From Caulobacter segnis (GTDB lineage Bacteria > Pseudomonadota > Alphaproteobacteria > Caulobacterales > Caulobacteraceae), in contig NZ_QFQZ01000001.1 of the NCBI RefSeq assembly GCF_003243465.1, positions 62,001 through 126,000 of the forward strand: 64,000 nt of DNA. The letters are read 5' to 3'. Shown here one piece after another: positions 16,723 to 24,969 of this stretch (the first letter of the stretch is position 1; each line of letters starts with the position of its first letter). Below the pieces are notes generated by a model. The model saw only the letters and a list, made by a program, of their open reading frames with translations, was not told where the DNA came from and ran no database searches. Position numbers and translations under genes: made by a program.

Positions 16723-17005
16723 AGACGACTTCCGACAGGACTCGATCCTTCATCAGGCGCGGCAGGGACTTTGGCGTCACGACGTCCACCGGCCGCTCCA
16801 TGACCAGCGCCAGTTCGTCGCCCAGGGTGAAGTACTCCCAACCGGGAACGCGGGCGGGATCGAACTCGACCAGCACGTCCACGTCGCTGTCCGGCCCCGC
16901 CTCGCCGCGCGCCGTCGAGCCAAACACGCCCACCCGCGCGACGCCGTAGCGGTCGAGCAGCGGCTTGGCCGCGCGCAGTTTCGTCAGGGCCTCCTCGAGG
17001 GTCAT
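16715..17005 (-). CDS. mntA: MntA-like nucleotidyltransferase antitoxin
   Basis: 96 residues of the minimal nucleotidyltransferase fold with the exact GSX10DXD motif (Gly29-Ser30, Asp41 and Asp43 in GSTARGEAGPDSDVDVLVEF). By analogy with the Shewanella MntA-HepT pair it transfers AMP from ATP to the HepT tyrosine. The ATG at 17005 is chosen; a longer reading adds 48 residues of Arg/Trp-rich sequence that overlap the upstream gene. The module lies between an MFS gene and a membrane-protein gene. Confidence 0.9.
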   Translation of the reverse strand: MTLEEALTKLRAAKPLLDRYGVARVGVFGSTARGEAGPDSDVDVLVEFDPARVPGWEYFTLGDELALVMERPVDVVTPKSLPRLMKDRVLSEVVYV

Positions 17006-17030
17006 GAGGTGATCATAGCACCAAGGACGT

Positions 17031-17525
17031 TTATCGTCGCGCCACCGCGCTCCAGGCCAAGACCGGCGCCCAACCCCATGGCTCCGGATCGCCGCTCTCC
17101 TCTTGCTTCCGTGGCGGACGAGGACTGGACCGGCGCTCGCGCGGCGCAATCCTCCGCGCCAGCCAGGAGGCCGCGCCCTGGATCGCGCGCCTGATCATCA
17201 GCCCCATGACGCGCAGCCGCGCCGTCGTGGCGATGGCCAGGCCGATCACCAGGGCGTCCAGCACCAGCGACATTTCGAAGGCGCTGAACCAGACGGCGAT
17301 CTCCGGGACCATCATGCCGAACACACGGAGCCCATCGGCTTCGAACAGCCCGAACATGATCAGGCCGACCAGGGCCAGACCGACGAGGATGACGATGTGG
17401 CCGGGCTTGATCGCATTGAGCCGCCGCGCGGGGGCCTCCACCAGGGCGCGCCGAAGCGCGCGCCCGAGGGCCGAGACCGGAAACGCCGCCAGGACCAGCA
17501 CGCAGGCCAAGATAAAGGTCAGCAT
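17031..17525 (-). CDS. Hypothetical membrane protein
   Basis: 164 residues with about three hydrophobic segments (1-20, about 43-65, about 75-100) and a basic, Pro/Arg-rich C-terminal tail. No family recognised. It ends 25 bases before mntA on the same strand, so transcription may run into the toxin-antitoxin pair. Confidence 0.6.
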   Translation of the reverse strand: MLTFILACVLVLAAFPVSALGRALRRALVEAPARRLNAIKPGHIVILVGLALVGLIMFGLFEADGLRVFGMMVPEIAVWFSAFEMSLVLDALVIGLAIATTARLRVMGLMIRRAIQGAASWLARRIAPRERRSSPRPPRKQEESGDPEPWGWAPVLAWSAVARR

Positions 17526-17618
17526 TCGGAGCGTCTCTCGACCGAAAGAAGCTTCACTTGGGGACCCCGCTAGGCCGTCTCAACCCTTCCGCTCCCCCAT
17601 GTCGCGGCCTGGCGGGCC

Positions 17619-18389
17619 TCAGCCGTAGGTCGTGACCTCGACGGTGTCGGGCACGTCCGTCGCGCCCCGGATCGGCAGGACCACGCCGTTCGAGGTCCAG
17701 GGCCGGATCGGCAGGTCGGGCCGCGTCGTGCGCAAGGCGGCCAGGGCCTCGTTCGCTTGGAGGCCGGTGGGGCCAAGGGGCGTGGTCAACAGGGCGGCGC
17801 ACCCATGCTTTTCGGCGGCCTCTGGGGTCAGGACGAGGCGCAGGTCGCGGCCGCCGTTCGGCTGGACGGCGAAGGCGATCTCGTCCCAGCCATAGGCTCG
17901 CCGCCAGGCGGGCGCGAAGACACCGGCCGCGTCGATCCGTAGTTCCAGGCGCACCCGCCACGTCCGCCAAATGAAGACGATCATGAACACCAGCAGCGCC
18001 AGCACGATCGCCGCCGAAACGGCCAGACGCGGCGCGTCGCCCAGCCGCCAGAGGGCCCAACCGATCAGGCCCAGCTCCAATACAGCCACGGCGCAGAACG
18101 GCAGCGCGGTCAGACGCCGGAGCCGTTCCGCCCGGGTCGTGAGCCAGGCGCCCGTCCCGTCGAGATTGAAGCGGCCCAGCCACGCCTCGACCTTGTCGCG
18201 CGTCAGCAACCAGCCGCCAGCCCAAAGCGGAGCCGCGATCCACAGGAACGGAAATTGACGCTGCTCGGCCAGCGGCGATTGGAGCCAGTTGGAGATCAGC
18301 GACGCGCCCAGCACGAAGGCGCAGACCCCTACCCAGCCCAGGCGGTCGGGGGTGAGGATCGTTCGAAGCCTGGACGACGATAGCGGCAT
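17619..18389 (-). CDS. Hypothetical membrane protein with soluble C-terminal domain
   Basis: 256 residues: hydrophobic segments near 17-35 and 47-62, a charged linker, two more near 93-113 and 121-142, then a C-terminal domain of about 110 residues with beta-strand character (LELRIDAAGVFAPAWRRAYGWDEI), reminiscent of PH-like domains in bacterial membrane proteins. No family assigned with confidence. It is followed on the same strand by the 17031-17525 membrane protein gene. Confidence 0.65.
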   Translation of the reverse strand: MPLSSSRLRTILTPDRLGWVGVCAFVLGASLISNWLQSPLAEQRQFPFLWIAAPLWAGGWLLTRDKVEAWLGRFNLDGTGAWLTTRAERLRRLTALPFCAVAVLELGLIGWALWRLGDAPRLAVSAAIVLALLVFMIVFIWRTWRVRLELRIDAAGVFAPAWRRAYGWDEIAFAVQPNGGRDLRLVLTPEAAEKHGCAALLTTPLGPTGLQANEALAALRTTRPDLPIRPWTSNGVVLPIRGATDVPDTVEVTTYG

Positions 18390-18420
18390 GAATACAATCT
18401 AGGCACGCACATCAGGTTTG

Positions 18421-20409
18421 TCACGCCTCCGCCAGCGCGGTCGCCTCCACCAGCTTCACCACGTCGCCCATGATCTGCGTGATCTTGAAGTCCTTGGGCG
18501 TGTAGATCCGCGCCACGCCCATCTGCTTCAAAACGAGAGCATCGGCCTCGGGGATGATGCCGCCGGCGACGACGGGGATGTGGCCCAGCCCCTCGGCGCG
18601 CATCACCCGGATGACCTCCTGCACGAGGTCCAGGTGCGAGCCCGACAGGATCGACAGGCCGATCACGTGGGCGCGGGTCTCCTTGGCGCGGCGGACGATC
18701 TCCTCGGGCGTTGAGCGGATGCCGTCATAGACGACCTCCATGCCGCAGGCGCGGGCGCGGGTGGCGATCTGCTCGGCGCCGTTGGAGTGGCCGTCCAGGC
18801 CCGGCTTGCCGACCAGGTAGGTGAGCGTGCGGCCCAGGACCTGGGAGACGCGCTCGACCTCCTTCTTCACCGCCTCGACGTCCTCGGCCTCGCCGGTGGA
18901 GACGACGACGGCGACGCCGGTCGGGCCGCGATATTCGCCGAACACTTCGCGCAGGGCGCCGGACCACTCGCCGGTGGTGACGCCGGCCTTGGCGGCGGAA
19001 ATCGAGGGCTCCATGATATTCGCGCCAGAGGCTGCGGCGGCCTTCAAGGCGGCGAGCGCGGCCTCGACGGCGGCCGGGTCGCGGGCCTCGCGCCAGGCCT
19101 TGATGCGGGCGACGACGTCGGCCTCGAGCCTCGGGTCCACCGTCTCGATCGCCCCCTCGCCCGCCGACAGCGGAGACGCTTCCGTCTCGGTCCAGCGGTT
19201 GACGCCGACCACGGTCAGGTCGCCGGTCTCGACGGCCCGCACCCGCTTGGCGTTGGAGGCGACGAGCTGGCCCTTCATGTAGTCGATGGCACTGGCGGCC
19301 CCGCCCATCTCGTCGATCAGGGAGAGCTGCTCCAGCGCCCCCTTCGACAGCTCGGCGACCTTGGCCTCGACCACGTGCGAGCCGTCGAACAGGTCCTCGT
19401 ATTCCAAGAGGTCGGTCTCGTAGGCCAGGACCTGCTGCAGCCGCAGCGACCACTGCTGGTCCCAAGGACGCGGCAGCCCCAGGGCCTCGTTCCAGGCCGG
19501 CAGTTGCAGGGCCCGGCAGCGGGCGTCCTTGCTGAGCGTGACGGCCAGGGCCTCGATCAGGATCCGGTAGACGTTGTTCTCGGGCTGCTGCTCGGTGAGC
19601 CCCAAGGAGTTGACCTGCACCCCGTAGCGGAAGCGCCGGGCCTTGGGATCCTGGACGCCGTAGCGCTCCAGCAGGATCTGGTCCCAGAGCTTGGTGAACG
19701 AGCGCATCTTGCACAGCTCGGTGACGAACCGCACGCCAGCGTTGACGAAGAAGCTGATGCGCGAGGCGACGATCTCGAAGTCCTCGTCGGGCACCTGGCC
19801 GCCGGCCTTGACGGTGTCGAGCACGCTGATGGCGGTCGCCAGGGCGAAGGCCAGTTCCTGCTCCGGCGTCGCGCCGGCCTCCTGCAGGTGATAGCTGCAG
19901 ACGTTCATCGGGTTCCACTTGGGAACCTCGCGATAGCACCAGGCGATCATGTCGCCGATCAGCCGCAACGACGGGCCCGGCGGGAAGATGTAGGTGCCGC
20001 GCGACAGATATTCCTTGATCAGATCATTCTGCGTCGTGCCCTGCAGCTTCCTGCGATCCGCGCCCTGCTCGTCGGCCAGGGCGACGTACATCGCCAGCAG
20101 CCAGGCGGCCGGGGCGTTGATGGTCATGGAGGTGTTCATCTTCTCCAGCGGGATCTCGCTGAAGAGGGCGCGCATGTCGCCCAGATGGCTGATCGGCACC
20201 CCGACCTTGCCGACCTCGCCCCGCGCCAGGATGTGGTCGGGGTCGTAGCCGGTCTGGGTGGGCAGGTCGAAGGCCACCGACAGGCCCGTCTGCCCCTTGG
20301 CGAGGTTGGCCCGATAGAGCGCGTTCGACTTCTCGGCGGTCGAGTGTCCGGCATAGGTGCGGAAGATCCACGGCGGATCGGGCGCATGCTGGTGCGGCGT
20401 CGAAGTCAT
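18421..20409 (-). CDS. ecm: Ethylmalonyl-CoA mutase (AdoCbl-dependent, MeaA/Ecm type)
   Basis: Interconverts (2R)-ethylmalonyl-CoA and methylsuccinyl-CoA in the ethylmalonyl-CoA pathway for C2 assimilation. At 662 residues it is a single-chain mutase of the MeaA/Ecm size, shorter than methylmalonyl-CoA mutase large subunits. The N-terminus FRTYAGHSTAEKSNALYR, TGLSVAFDLPTQTGYDPDH and NPMNVCSYHLQEAGATP agree closely with MeaA as I recall it. The cobalamin domain has the DxHxxG signature at Asp539-His541-Gly544. Start ATG 20409 has GGGAG upstream. The presence of ccr 1.8 kb away on the other strand supports this over methylmalonyl-CoA mutase. Confidence 0.92.
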   Translation of the reverse strand: MTSTPHQHAPDPPWIFRTYAGHSTAEKSNALYRANLAKGQTGLSVAFDLPTQTGYDPDHILARGEVGKVGVPISHLGDMRALFSEIPLEKMNTSMTINAPAAWLLAMYVALADEQGADRRKLQGTTQNDLIKEYLSRGTYIFPPGPSLRLIGDMIAWCYREVPKWNPMNVCSYHLQEAGATPEQELAFALATAISVLDTVKAGGQVPDEDFEIVASRISFFVNAGVRFVTELCKMRSFTKLWDQILLERYGVQDPKARRFRYGVQVNSLGLTEQQPENNVYRILIEALAVTLSKDARCRALQLPAWNEALGLPRPWDQQWSLRLQQVLAYETDLLEYEDLFDGSHVVEAKVAELSKGALEQLSLIDEMGGAASAIDYMKGQLVASNAKRVRAVETGDLTVVGVNRWTETEASPLSAGEGAIETVDPRLEADVVARIKAWREARDPAAVEAALAALKAAAASGANIMEPSISAAKAGVTTGEWSGALREVFGEYRGPTGVAVVVSTGEAEDVEAVKKEVERVSQVLGRTLTYLVGKPGLDGHSNGAEQIATRARACGMEVVYDGIRSTPEEIVRRAKETRAHVIGLSILSGSHLDLVQEVIRVMRAEGLGHIPVVAGGIIPEADALVLKQMGVARIYTPKDFKITQIMGDVVKLVEATALAEA

Positions 20410-20469
20410 GATCGCTCCCGGGTCGGCTCTGGCGGCCTTTGATTATCGGCGATCATGAGCCGGGATTTG

Positions 20470-20501
20470 CTGCGACGCAATATGCATTTCGCGGGTGCGA
20501 A
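20470..20501. promoter_or_regulatory. Tandem palindromes upstream of ecm
   Basis: Two short palindromes lie 61-92 bases upstream of the ecm start: TGCG-A-CGCA (20471-20479) and TTCGC-GGGT-GCGAA (20488-20501). The first shares the core TGCG-N-CGCAA with the palindrome upstream of ccr at 21985-21997, suggesting one regulator for both genes. Confidence 0.4.
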
Positions 20502-20539
20502 TAACCGAGGTGAAGACCCGGGAAGCCAGGCCGGTTGGA

Positions 20540-20824
20540 TCACTCTCGCGGCGCCGGCCACCGCCGCGCGGTGTGAAGCAAGGTCAGGATCCACACGGTG
20601 TCGCCATCGAGCTCGTAGACCAGCCGATAGGTTTCGTGCGGAAACACCTCTCGCGTTCCCGCCACCAAGCCTGGCCGCCCGCGCAACGGAAACTCGGCCA
20701 GGGCCGCCGCCGCGTCCGAGAACAGTTGGTCCATGCGCAAGGCCGCTCTCGGACTGTGGCTGGCGATGTGGTCCATGATTTCGAGACGATCCAGCCGAGC
20801 GGTGGCCGTCCAGCGAACCTTCAC
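20540..20824 (-). CDS. parE: ParE/RelE-type toxin
   Basis: 94 residues with the compact ParE/RelE fold pattern: VRWTATARLDRLEIMDHIA at the N-terminus, RGRPGLVAGTREVFPHETYRLVYEL and a final ILTLLHTARRWP strand. ParE members poison gyrase, RelE members cleave ribosome-bound mRNA; sequence alone favours the ParE side. The GTG start overlaps the antitoxin stop as GTGA, the usual coupling. Confidence 0.88.
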   Translation of the reverse strand: MKVRWTATARLDRLEIMDHIASHSPRAALRMDQLFSDAAAALAEFPLRGRPGLVAGTREVFPHETYRLVYELDGDTVWILTLLHTARRWPAPRE

Positions 20825-21114
20825 CGCTCGGCCTCGTCAGCCTCTTGCTCGAGCGCCCGGCGGCGCGCGGCGAACTCGGTCTCCACCTCGTCATTGGGCG
20901 TCGTCGCGCCAGCCAGGCGATCGCGGCGGCCCGCCTCGACCTTCGACCAAACGAACGCGTCGTGGTCGCGCGCCTCGCGCTGACGCCGCACATAGTCGCG
21001 CATCAGGTCGCGCACGATCTGCGAGGCGGGCCGGTCCACGGCCTGCGCCTCGGCCAGGAAGGCGTCACGCAACTGCGCCTCGAGCTTGAGGGTGAAAACC
21101 GCGTCCTTGCCCAT
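20821..21114 (-). CDS. parD: ParD/RHH-like antitoxin
   Basis: 97 residues: an N-terminal ribbon-helix-helix-like DNA-binding region (VFTLKLEAQLRDAFLAEAQ with SQIVRDLMRDYVRRQ) and a charged C-terminal tail that should wrap the toxin. The ATG at 21114 is preferred; a longer frame would start in the promoter. A palindrome 26-39 bases upstream is a probable autoregulatory operator. The tail is longer than in many ParD proteins. Confidence 0.82.
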   Translation of the reverse strand: MGKDAVFTLKLEAQLRDAFLAEAQAVDRPASQIVRDLMRDYVRRQREARDHDAFVWSKVEAGRRDRLAGATTPNDEVETEFAARRRALEQEADEAER

Positions 21115-21139
21115 GGATCGCCTCTCGATCGGTACTAAG

Positions 21140-21153
21140 AACGTATAGACGTT
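21140..21153. promoter_or_regulatory. Probable parDE operator
   Basis: AACGT-ATAG-ACGTT, a perfect 5-bp inverted repeat with a 4-base spacer, 26 bases upstream of the antitoxin start and over a TATAC-like -10 region. Such a site fits dimeric ribbon-helix-helix binding and autorepression. Confidence 0.5.
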
Positions 21154-21185
21154 GTTCGCGCCCGGCAACTGTTCCGAATGGCGGT

Positions 21186-21917
21186 TCACCGCCCCACGAA
21201 CACCGCCGCCCGCTTCCCCACAAACGCCTCGCGCGCCTCGCGGTGATCAGCGGTGGCGGCAAGGGCCGGGATTTCGGCTTCCGTCGTCGTCAACCCCGAC
21301 GCCACGCGCTTGGTCGCGGCCACCGCGTGGCGCGGGCGGCTGGCGATCAGCCGCGCCATCCCAAGGGCCGCGTCCAGCAGCCCCGCCGCCGGGTGGACCT
21401 CGGCGACGATCCCATCCGCCAACGCCCGCGCCGCGTCGAACGGCGCGCCGGTCAGCAGGTGGACCTTGGCGCGGCTCTCGCCGACCAGCCTCACCAGCCG
21501 CTCGGCAGAAGCCGTCAGGCCCATCCGCACCGCCGAGCAGGCGAGACTGGCCCGGTCGCTGGCCAGGCGGATATCGCAGGCGAGCGCCAGTTCCAGCCCG
21601 CCGCCGATGCACCAGCCGTCGATCGCGGCGATCACCGGCAGCGGACAGGCGGCGACGCGGTCGCACATCGAAAGAAAGTGCAGGATCGCCGCCGTCTGGG
21701 CCGCCACGTCGCGCGTCAGCGACTCGGCGAGGTCGTCGCCCGTGCAGAAGGCGCCGTTGCGGCCCGTCAGCACCACCACCCTGACCGCTGGATCGGCCTC
21801 GATCGCGGCGAAGGCCTCTAGCAGCCGCGCGCGCTCGTCCATCGCCAGGACATTGGCCGGGGCCACGTCCAGTTCGACGAGGCCGATCGAAGGTTGGGGA
21901 TGGGAAAGATGGATCAT
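21186..21917 (-). CDS. Enoyl-CoA hydratase/isomerase family protein
   Basis: 243 residues of the crotonase fold: NVLAMDERARLL, NGAFCTGDDL (oxyanion hole), AIDGWCIGGGLELALACDIRLAS, the second oxyanion segment. The catalytic Glu pair of true hydratases is not obvious: the positions after VRMGLTASAERLVRLVG carry Ala/Ser, so this may be another crotonase activity (isomerase, hydrolase or decarboxylase). It shares the intergenic region with the divergent ccr gene, implying an acyl-CoA role near the ethylmalonyl-CoA pathway. Confidence 0.82.
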   Translation of the reverse strand: MIHLSHPQPSIGLVELDVAPANVLAMDERARLLEAFAAIEADPAVRVVVLTGRNGAFCTGDDLAESLTRDVAAQTAAILHFLSMCDRVAACPLPVIAAIDGWCIGGGLELALACDIRLASDRASLACSAVRMGLTASAERLVRLVGESRAKVHLLTGAPFDAARALADGIVAEVHPAAGLLDAALGMARLIASRPRHAVAATKRVASGLTTTEAEIPALAATADHREAREAFVGKRAAVFVGR

Positions 21918-21984
21918 CGGCGGCCACCGTGACCCGGCGCCGCGCCCGCCGCAACCTTCCCCCGACGGCGCCCTGACGGTCGAT

Positions 21985-21997
21985 GTTGCGCCGCAAC
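21985..21997. promoter_or_regulatory. Palindrome GTTGCG-C-CGCAAC upstream of ccr
   Basis: A 13-bp perfect palindrome in the divergent promoter region of ccr and the crotonase gene, about 185 bases before the ccr start. Its core matches the TGCG-N-CGCAA site upstream of ecm. The regulator is unknown; this is not the TTTGCAAA site reported for some short-chain acyl-CoA regulators. Confidence 0.4.
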
Positions 21998-22180
21998 AAG
22001 ATTCTACTTGCCAGTTTCAAACATCTGTCTCAGCGTAGAGGTCTTCCGGCCGATTTTTGCGCCAGGAAGCCAAAAAACGACCCGAAGGGAAGGTGTTTTC
22101 CGCGCCTTCACCACCCGGGCGCGCAGCCAAGTTTGGTCTTCGAGCGTTGTTGCAGCGCCGAAGAAACGGGGAGTGAGATG

Positions 22181-23464
22181 ATGACCGCGACGTCCGTTGC
22201 GATACAGGACAAGACCGTCCTGAAGGACCTGTACGAAATCGGCGAGATCCCGCCGGCCTTCCACGTGCCGAAAACGATGTACGCCTGGAGCATCCGCAAG
22301 GAGCGCCACGGTCCGCCCTCCACCGCCATGCAGGTCGAGGTGGTCCCCACCTGGGAGATCGGCGAGGACGAGGTGCTGGTCCTCGTGATGGCCGCGGGCG
22401 TCAATTACAACGGCGTCTGGGCCGCGCTCGGCGAGCCGATCAGCCCGCTGGACGGCCACAAGCAGCCCTACCACATCGCCGGTTCCGACGCCTCGGGCAT
22501 CGTCTGGAAGGTCGGCGCCAAGGTCAAACGCTGGAAGCTGGGCGACGAGGTCGTCATCCACTGCAATCAGGACGACGGCGACGATGAGGAATGCAACGGC
22601 GGCGACCCGATGTTTTCGGCGAGCCAAAGGATCTGGGGCTACGAGACGCCGGACGGCAGCTTCGCCCAGTTCTGCCGCGTCCAATCCCGACAATTGCTGC
22701 CGCGCCCCAAGCACCTGACCTGGGAAGAAGCCGCCTGCTACACCCTGACCCTCGCCACCGCCTACCGGATGCTGTTCGGCCACAAGCCGCATGAGCTCAA
22801 GCCTGGCCAGAACGTGCTGGTCTGGGGCGCGTCGGGGGGCCTGGGCGTCTTCGCCACCCAGCTGGCCGCCGTCGCCGGCGCCAACGCCATCGGCGTGGTC
22901 TCATCCGAGGACAAGCGCGAGTTCGTGCTGTCGATGGGCGCCAAGGCGGTGCTGAACCGGGGCGACTTCAACTGCTGGGGCCAGCTGCCCAAGGTCAACG
23001 GCCCCGAGTTCAACGACTACATGAAGGAAAGCCGCAAGTTCGGTAAGGCGATCTGGCAGATCACCGGCAACCGCGACGTCGACATGGTGTTCGAACACCC
23101 CGGCGAGCAGACCTTCCCGGTCTCGGTGTTCCTGGTCAAGCGCGGCGGCATGGTGGTGATCTGCGCCGGCACCAGCGGCTTCAACCTGACCATGGACGCC
23201 CGCTTCCTGTGGATGCGCCAGAAGCGCGTGCAGGGCAGCCACTTCGCCAACCTGATGCAGGCCAGCGCCGCCAACCAGCTGGTCATCGACCGCCGCGTCG
23301 ACCCCTGCCTGTCGGAGGTCTTCCCCTGGGACCAGATCCCGGCGGCGCACGAGAAGATGCTGGCCAACAAGCACCTGCCCGGCAACATGGCCGTGCTGGT
23401 CTGCGCCCAGCGTCCGGGCCTGCGGACGGTGGAGGAAGTGCAGGAGCTGAGCGGGGCGCGGTAG
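22181..23464 (+). CDS. ccr: Crotonyl-CoA carboxylase/reductase
   Basis: Reductive carboxylation of crotonyl-CoA to (2S)-ethylmalonyl-CoA with NADPH and CO2, the key step of the ethylmalonyl-CoA pathway. 427 residues of the medium-chain dehydrogenase family without structural zinc. Landmarks are YAWSIRKERHGPPSTAMQVE, VNYNGVWAALGEP, HIAGSDASGIVWKVG, the inserted acidic CNQDDGDDEECNGGDPM, and the NADPH motif VWGASGGLG near 213-222. ATG 22181 has GGGAG 7 bases upstream; ATG 22178 is one codon earlier with tighter spacing. With ecm nearby, this defines the pathway locus. Confidence 0.96.
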   Translation: MTATSVAIQDKTVLKDLYEIGEIPPAFHVPKTMYAWSIRKERHGPPSTAMQVEVVPTWEIGEDEVLVLVMAAGVNYNGVWAALGEPISPLDGHKQPYHIAGSDASGIVWKVGAKVKRWKLGDEVVIHCNQDDGDDEECNGGDPMFSASQRIWGYETPDGSFAQFCRVQSRQLLPRPKHLTWEEAACYTLTLATAYRMLFGHKPHELKPGQNVLVWGASGGLGVFATQLAAVAGANAIGVVSSEDKREFVLSMGAKAVLNRGDFNCWGQLPKVNGPEFNDYMKESRKFGKAIWQITGNRDVDMVFEHPGEQTFPVSVFLVKRGGMVVICAGTSGFNLTMDARFLWMRQKRVQGSHFANLMQASAANQLVIDRRVDPCLSEVFPWDQIPAAHEKMLANKHLPGNMAVLVCAQRPGLRTVEEVQELSGAR

Positions 23465-23580
23465 CCCCCTGTCAGGTCGGCGGCGCCCGGCGGATGCGCG
23501 CCGCCCGCCTCGGTGGTATAGCGCCCCAAGCGCCCGCCTGAGGGGCGCGCGCGTTTGATCACCGCCGGGGGGCGCCTGAC

Positions 23581-24369
23581 ATGACCATCCAAGCCGCGAC
23601 GCCGCGGGGCGCGCCCGCGCCGTTCGCGCCGCGCCACGCCGGAGACGCCTGGTTCTTCCCGGCCATGACCGGGTTCGTCTGGCTGGGCGTGATCGCCGGC
23701 TTCGGGGGCGAGATGCTGCGGCTGTCCCAGCAAGGCCAGCTGTCCTATCCGCTGATCGTCCACGTCCACGCCGCCGTCTTCACCGGCTGGCTTGTGCTGT
23801 TCACGCTCCAGGTGGCGCTGGTCCGCCGGCGCGAGGTCGCCCTGCACCGGCGCCTGGGCCTGTGGGCCATGGGCGTGGCGGCGGTGATGGCGGTGCTGGG
23901 ACCGGCCACGGCCTTCTCCATGCAAGCTCATAATTTCGGGACTCCCAAGAGCGATCCGGCGTTCCTGGCCGTGCCGATGAGCGACATCCTCAGCTTCGCG
24001 GGGCTGATCTTCGCCGGCTATCGCTTCAGGCGCGACGCCGTCGCCCACAAGCGGCTGATGCTGCTGGCCACCCTCGCCGTCGCCGACGCCGGCTTTGGCC
24101 GCTGGACCCTGTTGATCGCCGGTCCGGAAGCGCTCCAGACCCTGGGAAGCAGTTTCGTCGGCTCGCTGATCATCGGCAACAGCATCAGCATTCCCGCCCT
24201 CCTGTTGGTCCCCATCTACGACCTCGTCACGCGCGGCCGCGTGCGTCCGGTGGTGGCGATCGCCACGGCCTGGGCGGTCGGCTGGCAACTGCTGGCGATA
24301 GCGCTCTACCTGCAGCCCGGCTGGGGCGCGGTCACCAAGGGCTTCGTGGCCTGGCTGGCGGGCCGCTGA
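23581..24369 (+). CDS. Hypothetical multi-span membrane protein
   Basis: 262 residues with about six hydrophobic segments. A conserved-looking HVHAAVFTGW motif and several His residues in membrane segments could bind haem or metal, but this is speculation. No named family recognised. A GC-rich run gives a ribosome site just before the ATG. A 116-base gap with a GC hairpin (23479-23505) separates it from ccr. Confidence 0.7.
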   Translation: MTIQAATPRGAPAPFAPRHAGDAWFFPAMTGFVWLGVIAGFGGEMLRLSQQGQLSYPLIVHVHAAVFTGWLVLFTLQVALVRRREVALHRRLGLWAMGVAAVMAVLGPATAFSMQAHNFGTPKSDPAFLAVPMSDILSFAGLIFAGYRFRRDAVAHKRLMLLATLAVADAGFGRWTLLIAGPEALQTLGSSFVGSLIIGNSISIPALLLVPIYDLVTRGRVRPVVAIATAWAVGWQLLAIALYLQPGWGAVTKGFVAWLAGR

Positions 24370-24416
24370 AGCATCCCTATCGTGTCATCCCGGCCGCAGC
24401 GCCAAGCGGCCTGCGC

Positions 24417-24737
24417 TCACAACCGCGCCCGTCCTCCGCCCTTTAGACGGTGGATCGCGCGCGCTGGCGGCGTCTCCGCCGCGCTTTCGGCGGTCGGTAA
24501 CGGCAAGGCAGGCGGCGGCGCCCCACCCGAAGGCCGCATCGGCCTCGCCACGCGCGTCATGGCGGCGATCTTGCGGGCCTGGGCCGCGACGTCACCGCAG
24601 GCCTTGGCGCGTTCGCGGGCGCGCTTGATGGCGGCGGGATCGTCGCTGGTGGCGATCGTCTCCCAGGCGGCGTCGATCGCCTTCATCAGCTTGGCCTGCA
24701 GGCGGTCGCACCAGGTTCGGGGTTCGGCTTGGGTCAT
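24417..24737 (-). CDS. Hypothetical small protein
   Basis: 106 residues: a helical N-terminal half (CDRLQAKLMKAIDAAWETIA, AIKRARERAKACGDVAAQARKIAAM) and a Pro/Ala-rich, probably disordered tail ending in basic residues. No family recognised. The ribosome site is close (GAGG two bases before ATG), so translation is uncertain. The helical amphipathic pattern argues that the frame is real. Confidence 0.5.
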   Translation of the reverse strand: MTQAEPRTWCDRLQAKLMKAIDAAWETIATSDDPAAIKRARERAKACGDVAAQARKIAAMTRVARPMRPSGGAPPPALPLPTAESAAETPPARAIHRLKGGGRARL

Positions 24738-24969
24738 GCCCTCAGTTTGAGGCGGCCGCGGACACCGTGCGTAGGAAACCTGCGTTTTCCCGTAAGCCCT
24801 TGAAAGGCTTGGGTCGCACTCCGAAAACTACGGGCGTTCATAGGCCCGGCCGCGACCCTTTGCGCCCACCCTGTGGATAGATTCTTGCCGCACGGCGATT
24901 GCCAGAACTCCCGCCCCGCCGCACAGTCGTCGCCGATCTTCGGGGGAAGGTCGCGGGGAGCTAAGAAGA

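Noticed and set aside
23479..23505. GC hairpin after ccr as a terminator
   Set aside because: Stem of 8 bp with an 11-base loop but no T-run; could be chance in GC-rich DNA.
24872..24885. DnaA-box-like TGTGGATAG next to a GATTC methylation site
   Set aside because: A single 8-of-9 match with no cluster or AT-rich unwinding region; not evidence of an origin.
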